DNA from: Dioscorea cayenensis subsp. rotundata
Taxonomy: Eukaryota; Streptophyta; Magnoliopsida; Dioscoreales; Dioscoreaceae
Direction of reading: 5' to 3'
NCBI RefSeq assembly: GCF_009730915.1
Contig: NC_052478.1
Span: 13,861,935 to 13,925,934 of the forward strand
DNA length: 64,000 nt
The notes under the pieces were generated by a model that ran no database searches, had not been told where the DNA came from, and worked only from the letters and a program-made list of their open reading frames with translations. The position numbers were made by a program, and so were the translations under genes. How positions within the stretch are numbered: position 1 is the stretch's first letter; each line of letters starts with the position of its first letter. Below, piece after piece: positions 57,960-64,000 of the stretch.

Positions 57960-60165
57960 TGTTAGAATTAATAATGTTATTGCATTTAGGACCCTATATT
58001 GTTAATATATTACGTTTAGACATTGTTGCATTTATGTATTTAAGTTTGCAGTAATAACCCTTCTAATTTTATAAATTGCATTTGTATTTAAAATAATGTT
58101 AGGATTATGTTTAGATAAGTTTGTTAGTTTGAATCTGTTTAGTTTCTTGGTGGCGAAATAACTTAGTTTGAATTCAGTTATCAATATCCATATAAAAAGA
58201 TAGAAAGGACGTGAGTTTGTTGACCTCATCAAAAAATATTCTCTTCTATTTTTAGTGTTCTTTGTGTGTTTTTCTCTAATTATCCCAACATTTGGGACCA
58301 GAGCTAGGTTCGGAGTAGATACCAAAAATCATGTCTGGTTCATCATGTAAAACAACCGTCGGCACGGCAACATTGAAGGCTCCAACAAGAGACGGGACGG
58401 TGACCCTCCAGTATCCATTGCTCATGAAGAGCAACTACTCGGCATGGGAGCTCAAGATGAAGGTGTACATGTGTGCGTAAGCCGTGTGGGATGCCATTGA
58501 GCCTATTGATCCGAATGTGGAGATAGAGACGCAGAAGGATCAGATGGCCCATGCTGCCATCTATCAGGGTATTAGCAAGGAGACGCTCCTTGTGTTGGTT
58601 GAGAAGGAGACGACCAAGGAGGCATGGGAGATGTTGAAGACAATGCATATGGGTGATGAGCACGTCAAGGAGGCAAATATCCAGACTCTGAGAAGTGAGT
58701 TTGAAGGTCTACACATGCGTGAAGCGGAGACGGTTGATGACTTTACCACAAAGTTGACCACAATTGTCAACAAAATTCGTGCATTGGGCGACAAGGTGGA
58801 TGAGGCCTATGTCATCAAGAAGCTTCTGCACGCTGTCCCTTCCAAGTTTATTTAGATTGCATCAACGATCGAGCAGTTCGGCAATCTCCAAATGATGACC
58901 GTGGAAGAGGTAATTGGGTCACTTAAAGCTCATGAAGAGCGATTGCGGGGTTACGAGGATGAGAAAGAAGAACACATCCTTTTGACAAAGGCTGAACGGA
59001 AGGCGAGAGAAGAAGGTGAAGATGCGTTGAACTCGTTGAGAGGACGAGGAGGAAACAACTGGCGTGGCCGTGGGTGCGGACGCAGACGCAGTGATGATAG
59101 CAGTGGAAATGAAGGCACTTATCAAGAGAAAAAGTTTGACAAGTCCAAGGTGAAATGTTATAATTGTCATTATTTCGGTCATTAAGCCTATGAGTGTAGA
59201 TCCAAGAAGAAGGATGAGGAAGCCCATCTTGTGGAGAAACAAGATGATGATGATGAGCCGACGCTACTCATGACAACCCATCTTGTGGAGAAACTAGATG
59301 ATGATGATGATGATGAGCCGGTGCTACTCATGACAGAAGTATGTGAACCCTTGTAAAACATGAAGCATGCGGTAGAGGAGATCATGTTGCATGAGGAAAA
59401 CATCAAGCCTAGTGTTAGAACTAAGGAAATAGTGTATGGGAACAACTTGTGGTATCTTGACACGGGTGCAAGTAACCACATGACCAGGAGCTGAAGCCAG
59501 TTCTCTGAGTTGGACGAGACAATAGTTGGGAGAGTCAAGTTCGGTGATGATTTCATCGTAGACATCCAAGGAAAAGACACTGTAATGTTTCCATATCAAA
59601 ATGGTGAGCATCGTCTTCTCATAGATGTTTACTTCATACTTAGTTTGTGCAGCAATATTGTGAGTCAGTGACAAAAAGAGGATACTTGTGTGTCTATGAT
59701 AAAGGTGGAAGGTTGTTCGCAAGGGCAAAGAGATTAAAGAATAGATTATATACTCAATGTTAAGGCAGTACATCCTGTGTGTTTGCTTGGAGAACATGGA
59801 GATGTGGCATGGCTCTGGTATGCTTGGTATTATCATTTGAATTTTTGAGCATTGAGCGTCTTGACGAAGAATCCAGTATATGAAGAAAGGAGTAAGCACA
59901 TCGACATTAAATATCACTTCATTTGTGATTGTGTTCAGAAGGGTGACATCGAAGTTGAGCACGACAAAATGAAGGAGCATTTGTATTTAAAATAATGTTA
60001 GGATTATGTTTAGATAAGTTTGTTAGTTTGAATCTGTTTAGTTTCTTGGTGGCAAAGTAACTTAGTTTGAATTCAGTTATCAATATTAATATAAAAAGAT
60101 ACAAAGGATGTGAGTTTGTTGACCGTGTCAAAAAAATATTCTCTTCTTTTTTTTAGTGTTCTTTG
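57960..60165 (+). mobile_element. Internally deleted copia element
   Basis: The 5' LTR (57960-58290) has TGTTAG...CAACA ends, followed by a primer site TTTGGGACCAGAGC (58291). gag and protease follow, then a jump to the last part of RNase H (SKHIDIKYHFICDCV, 59893-59937), then a partial 3' LTR (59979-60165) that lacks the LTR start and end. Integrase and RT are missing. The right end is cut by the next copia element. Confidence 0.82.
58331..59690 (+). pseudogene. Copia gag-protease remnant
   Basis: It starts MSGSSCKTTVGTATLKAPT with YPLLMKSNYSAWELKMKVYM, then a stop at 58478. EAWEMLKTMHMGDEHVKEAN and DDFTTKLTTIVNKIRALGDK belong to the gag domain (58484-58852). Another stop follows, then KVKCYNCHYFGH (stop) AYEC, a CCHC zinc knuckle with a stop inside. 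WYLDTGASNHMT (59450-59485) is the protease active site. Several stops make it dead. Confidence 0.85.
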
Positions 60166-60413
60166 TGTTAAGATAATGATGTTTATTTTAGTTTGGTTAG
60201 GATATCTTTGATTTAAATATTTAAGTTAGTTGTGTGTTGATTAAAACTCAAATTAGTAGAGATTATCTTTCTAGAAATTTGCCTTTATAAAGGCTTCAAT
60301 GATTATGAATAAAGTGTGCAGTTTTCTTCATCTCTTCTTTTAAGTTATCAGTGGTATCAAGAGCCGAGGTTTTCAACAAAAGGGAGAGTTTTTTGTAGTG
60401 AAAAAAATTCACA

Positions 60414-61862
60414 ATGTCTGCAGACAACTTTGTGCAACCATCAATTCCACGTTTTGATGGTCACTACGATCATTGGAGCATGTTGATGGAAAATTTCTTA
60501 AAATCCAAGGAGTATTGGAATATTGTTGAATTCGGAGTGGCAAAACCGGATGATGGAGTAGTACCTACAGAAGCACAGAGGAAGGAACTTGAGGCATCAA
60601 AGTTGAAAGACTTGAAGGCGAAGAATTATTTATTTCAGGCCATTGATCGATCTATTTTGGAGACGATTCTTTGCAAAGAAACCTCCAAAGATATATGGGA
60701 TTCAATGAAGAAAAAATATCAAGGCTCATCAAGGGTGAAGCGTGCACAACTTCAAGCCTTGAGAAGGGATTTTGAAAATCTACAGATGAAGGATGGAGAA
60801 TCTGTTAACAACTATTTTGCAAGAACCATGGGATTGGCCAATAATATGCAGTTTCATGGGGAGAAGATGGATGATGTCACTATTGTTGAAAAGATATTGC
60901 GATCTTTGACAGCAAAATTTGACTACATAGTTTGCTCAATTGAAGAATCAAAGGACATAGATGCACTCTCAATTGATGAACTTCAAAGCTCTTTATTAGT
61001 TCATGAACAGAAGATCAACTGTAATTTTATTGCTGAGGAGCAAGCTTTGAAGGCCTCTACAACCAACAACTTCTCAACATTACGAGGTAAAGGTTACGGT
61101 GGAAGTAGAGGAAGAGGAAGAGCAGATAGAGGCTACAGAAGTGGTAACAGAAATACTGATGATGCTTATCTACAAAGTAAAGGAAGAGGACGAGGTCAAC
61201 AATTTGATAAATCTAAAATTGAGTGTTTTAGATGTCATCGATTTGGTCATTACCGTTCTGAATGCTATACCAAGCTACCTAATGACAAAGACAAAGGAGA
61301 AAAGTCAAATTTTGCTGAAAATAAAGAAGCGGAGACTTTGTTAATGGCAATTCAAGATAGTCAGGAATCTCACAAGTCAGATATTTGGTTTGTGGACACT
61401 GGTTGTAGCAACCATATGTGTGGAAGTAAGTCCTTCTTTTCTTACTTAATTGAAGATTTTCACTCTACTGTTAGCTTTGGAGATTGCTCTACGGTGAATG
61501 TGATGGGAAAGGGTGATATTAATATAAAAACCAAGAATGGTTTTGTAGAAAAAATTTCTAATGTCTTTTATGTTCCTGACTTGAAAAGTAACTTACTAAG
61601 TGCTGGTCAGTTGCAAGAAAAAGGATATACAATTACTATTCAAAAGGGTACTTGTGAAATATATGATCCTTGTAGAGGTGCAATTGCAATTGTGCCAATG
61701 AGTTCAAATAGGTTGTTTCCTATAAAGATTGAATGTGCTCGACCTTGTTTGATGGCTAAAACAAAAGACCCTTCATGGCTATGGCATTATCGGTATGGTC
61801 ACTTGAGCTTTGGTGGATTGAAGACACTCCAAGAAAAAGGATATGGTGATAGGGCTTCCTAA
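60414..61862 (+). CDS. Copia gag-protease polyprotein (front part)
   Basis: An unbroken 482-residue frame. The gag domain has FDGHYDHWSMLMENFLKSKE and RAQLQALRRDFENLQMKDGE. The zinc knuckle CFRCHRFGHYRSEC is near residues 273-286. The protease site is IWFVDTGCSNHMCGS (about 323-337), and the GAG-pre-integrase part ends LWHYRYGHLSFGGLKTL. A frame change follows at about 61855, before the integrase sequence. Confidence 0.9.
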   Translation: MSADNFVQPSIPRFDGHYDHWSMLMENFLKSKEYWNIVEFGVAKPDDGVVPTEAQRKELEASKLKDLKAKNYLFQAIDRSILETILCKETSKDIWDSMKKKYQGSSRVKRAQLQALRRDFENLQMKDGESVNNYFARTMGLANNMQFHGEKMDDVTIVEKILRSLTAKFDYIVCSIEESKDIDALSIDELQSSLLVHEQKINCNFIAEEQALKASTTNNFSTLRGKGYGGSRGRGRADRGYRSGNRNTDDAYLQSKGRGRGQQFDKSKIECFRCHRFGHYRSECYTKLPNDKDKGEKSNFAENKEAETLLMAIQDSQESHKSDIWFVDTGCSNHMCGSKSFFSYLIEDFHSTVSFGDCSTVNVMGKGDINIKTKNGFVEKISNVFYVPDLKSNLLSAGQLQEKGYTITIQKGTCEIYDPCRGAIAIVPMSSNRLFPIKIECARPCLMAKTKDPSWLWHYRYGHLSFGGLKTLQEKGYGDRAS

Positions 61863-62612
61863 AAATCACTATTCCCTCCCAAGTTTGTGAAGAGTGTGTT
61901 GTTGGCAAACAACATCGTACTCCTTTCTCTCAAGGAAAGTCTTGGAGAGCAAAAAGATGTTTTAGAACTTGTTCACTCCGATATTTGTGGGACCAATAAA
62001 TCCTACTTCTAATGGAGGTAAAAAGATATTTTTATTACTTTTCAATCGATGATTATTCTCTAAAAACTTGGGTTTATTTTTACTGTGAGAAATCGAAGCT
62101 TTTTAGTGCATTTAAGAGCTTCAAGGTATATGTTCAAAGTGAAACCGGGAAGCCTATTAAAACAATTCGCACTGATCGTGGAGGAGAGTCACTCGCAGAA
62201 AGACTTTGAAAGTTTTTGTAATTATCATGGCATCCGAAGAGAGCTCACAGCCTTCCTATTCCCCACAAATGTATGGTGTATCGAAAAGAAAAAAATCGAA
62301 CCATCCTCAATATGGTGCGAACCTTGTTAACAAAGGGCGAATTTCAAGAATTTTTTTGGCCGAAGCGATGAATGGAGCATTCATATCTTGAATAGAAGTC
62401 CTACTTTTGTCTGCTCAAAAACAAAAACACCGTAAGAAGCATGGAGTGGGAGAAGACCAAGCAATAGATCACTTCGAAATTTTTTTGGTTGCATTGCATA
62501 TGCACATATTCCGGATGAGAAAAAGAAAGAAGCTTGATGATAAAGGGCAAAAGTGTTTTTTTCTTGGGATTAGTGAAATATCCAAAAGCTTTTTAAATTG
62601 TATGATCCATTA
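61863..62612 (+). pseudogene. Broken copia integrase
   Basis: Pieces in different frames give CEECVVGKQHRTPFSQGKSW (61890-61950), YFYYFSIDDYSLKTWVYFY (62026-62082), KPIKTIRTDRGGES (62151-62192), then poorly kept segments up to KKLDDKGQKCFFLGISE (62528-62578). The DDE-type core is present in part. At least four frame changes or stops are seen, so integration function is lost. Confidence 0.8.
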
Positions 62613-62699
62613 ACAAAGAAAAATTGTGGTGAGTAGGGATGTTATTTTTTTGATGAGGAGAGCACTTGGAATTGGAGTGAGCAGCACTTACTTCAATTA

Positions 62700-64000
62700 T
62701 AATTAGTGATGAAGTCAAGAAGAAGGAGAGCAAGTCCAACATCAAGAAATTTCAACTAATGAAGCCTCAATTACTACTGAACTTTCACAAACAGCAGCAG
62801 AGACATCAACTAAATCACCTATTACTCGTGTCCGAAAAAGGCCGGCTTGGATGGCAGATTATGAAGTAACAGATTTCAACCAATCTGAAGACCTTGCTAC
62901 TCACTTTGCTTTATTTTCATATTGTGATCCTTTATCTTTTGAAGAAGCTATCCAACATTCAAAGTGGAAAAAAGCTATGGATAATGAAATTGCATCCATT
63001 GAAAAAAATAAAACATGGGAATTGACTGAACTTCCCAAAGGGCAAAAAACAATTGGTTTAAAGTGGGTATACAAAACAAAATTAAACGAGAAAGGTGAGA
63101 TTGACAAGTATAAGGCACGATTGGTTGCAAAAGGTTATAAGCAAGAATTTGGTATAGATTATAAAGAGGTCTTTGCTCCAGTTGCAAGGCTTGACACTAT
63201 CAGGCTTGTGGTTGCATTGGCGGCTCAAAATTCATGGTCAGTATTTCAGCTAGATATAAAATCGGCCTTTCTACATGGAGAATCAAAAGAGCAGATATTT
63301 GTTGATCAACCTTTGGGTTATATTAAAGCAGGGGATGAGCATAAAGTGTATAAATTGAAAAAAGCTCTCTATGGATTAAAGCAAGCTCCACGGGCATGGT
63401 ATAGTCGCATAGAAGCTTTTTTTTTAAAGAAAGGATTTCAGAAGTGCCACTATGAACATACAGTTTTTATGAAATTTGAAGCTGAAGGAAAGGTACTTAT
63501 AGTATGCTTATATGTGGATGACTTAATCTACCCCGGCAACGACAAAGTGATAATTGAGCAGTTTAAGACTTCCATGATGATTGAATTTGATATGTCTGAC
63601 CTTGGTTTAATGCATTACTTTCTGGGTATAGAAGTTATCCAATCTTCTTCAGGTATTTTTATTTCTCAAAAAAGATATGTGCATAATATCCTGACCAGGT
63701 TTCGAATGCAAGATTGTAATCCGGTATGTACTCCTGTTGAGACGGGTTTGAAGCTTGTTAAAAATTCAGAAGGAAACATGGTTAACAACACTTTTTACAA
63801 GCAAATTGTTGGAAGTTTGATGTATTTAACTGCAACAAGGCCCGACATTATGTTTGGTGTAAGTCTCATTAGTAGATTCATGGAAAATCCAAAAGAGGTG
63901 CATCTCATGGCCGCAAAACGAATTTTGCGATACTTACAAGGAACAACAGATTATGGAATATTGTACAAGAAAGGAGAGATATCAGAACTAATTGGATTTA
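62700..64000 (+). CDS. Copia reverse transcriptase-RNase H, open to window end
   Basis: From about 62840 the frame is open: TRVRKRPAWMADYE, EEAIQHSKWKKAMDNEIASI, KWVYKTKLNEKGEIDKYKAR, FAPVARLDTIRLVVALAAQN, FQLDIKSAFLHGESKEQIFV, YGLKQAPRAWYSRI, the catalytic CLYVDDLIYPGND, and YKQIVGSLMYLTATRPDIMF up to RILRYLQGTTDYGILYKKGE at the edge. Typical copia RT with YVDD, and I see no stop in it. The RNase H end is outside the window. Confidence 0.88.

Larger units (their letters stand above)
60166..64000 (+). mobile_element. Copia element with short LTR, runs off the window
   Basis: The 185-bp 5' LTR (60166-60350) has TGTTAAGATAATG...AAGTTATCA ends. The primer site TGGTATCAAGAGCC (60352-60365) matches initiator-Met tRNA use. 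Coding order gag-protease-integrase-RT-RNase H shows a copia element. The 3' LTR is beyond the window. It is inserted in the 3' LTR of the older copia remnant. Confidence 0.88.

Overview
The window reads as nuclear DNA of a flowering plant: spliced genes with GT-AG introns, AT-rich spacers, and dense, nested transposable elements. A monocot is suggested by the GC-rich 5' part of the nicotinamidase gene and by the form of the BPA1-like protein, but I cannot fix the species. Only two host genes look intact: a seven-exon BPA1-like RRM protein gene (5718-8583, +) and a single-exon nicotinamidase gene (54649-55236, +). Almost everything else is transposon or captured gene fragment.

Left part (1-22.4 kb). 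A minus-oriented LTR with its primer-binding site (178-2723) holds a nested solo LTR (409-2291). A decayed Athila-type gag-protease fragment (2.88-5.26 kb) runs up to the BPA1 gene. Downstream of that gene lies a MULE with about 200-bp terminal inverted repeats and a 9-bp direct flanking repeat (9163-10859), carrying a fragment of a PDR-type ABCG transporter gene. A hAT-like MITE (12476-13468), old LTR pieces (13.9-16.4 kb) and a decayed PIF/Harbinger element (16.5-21.4 kb) follow. The Harbinger transposase gene is split by a 2.7-kb DNA element with an 8-bp TSD, which is itself split by another solo LTR.

Central part (22.4-54.3 kb). A CACTA-like terminus at 22448 and a matching opposite terminus ending at 54294 carry the same kind of subterminal repeats. 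They could bound one roughly 9.1-kb element that holds five exon clusters from different genes, all on the minus strand: TIM23 N-terminus, GINS subunit PSF3 N-half, an unidentified gene, 2-oxoglutarate dehydrogenase E1 C-terminus and a TOPLESS-related C-terminal half. Introns are kept, so capture was at DNA level. This region was later opened by a 22.7-kb Ty3/gypsy element of Tat type (29701-52404, TSD AATTT), which has two RNase H domains, an extra ORF before gag, and LTRs with a minisatellite. That element in turn holds a solo LTR (TSD TATGT), a 5'-truncated copia element and, in its left LTR, a Tourist-like MITE and a GC-rich duplicated insert.

Right part (54.3-64 kb). After the nicotinamidase gene come a quiet spacer, a possible tRNA-derived SINE, an internally deleted copia element (57960-60165) and a second copia element (60166 to the window end) with an intact gag-protease ORF, a broken integrase and an open RT-RNase H frame that runs off the window.
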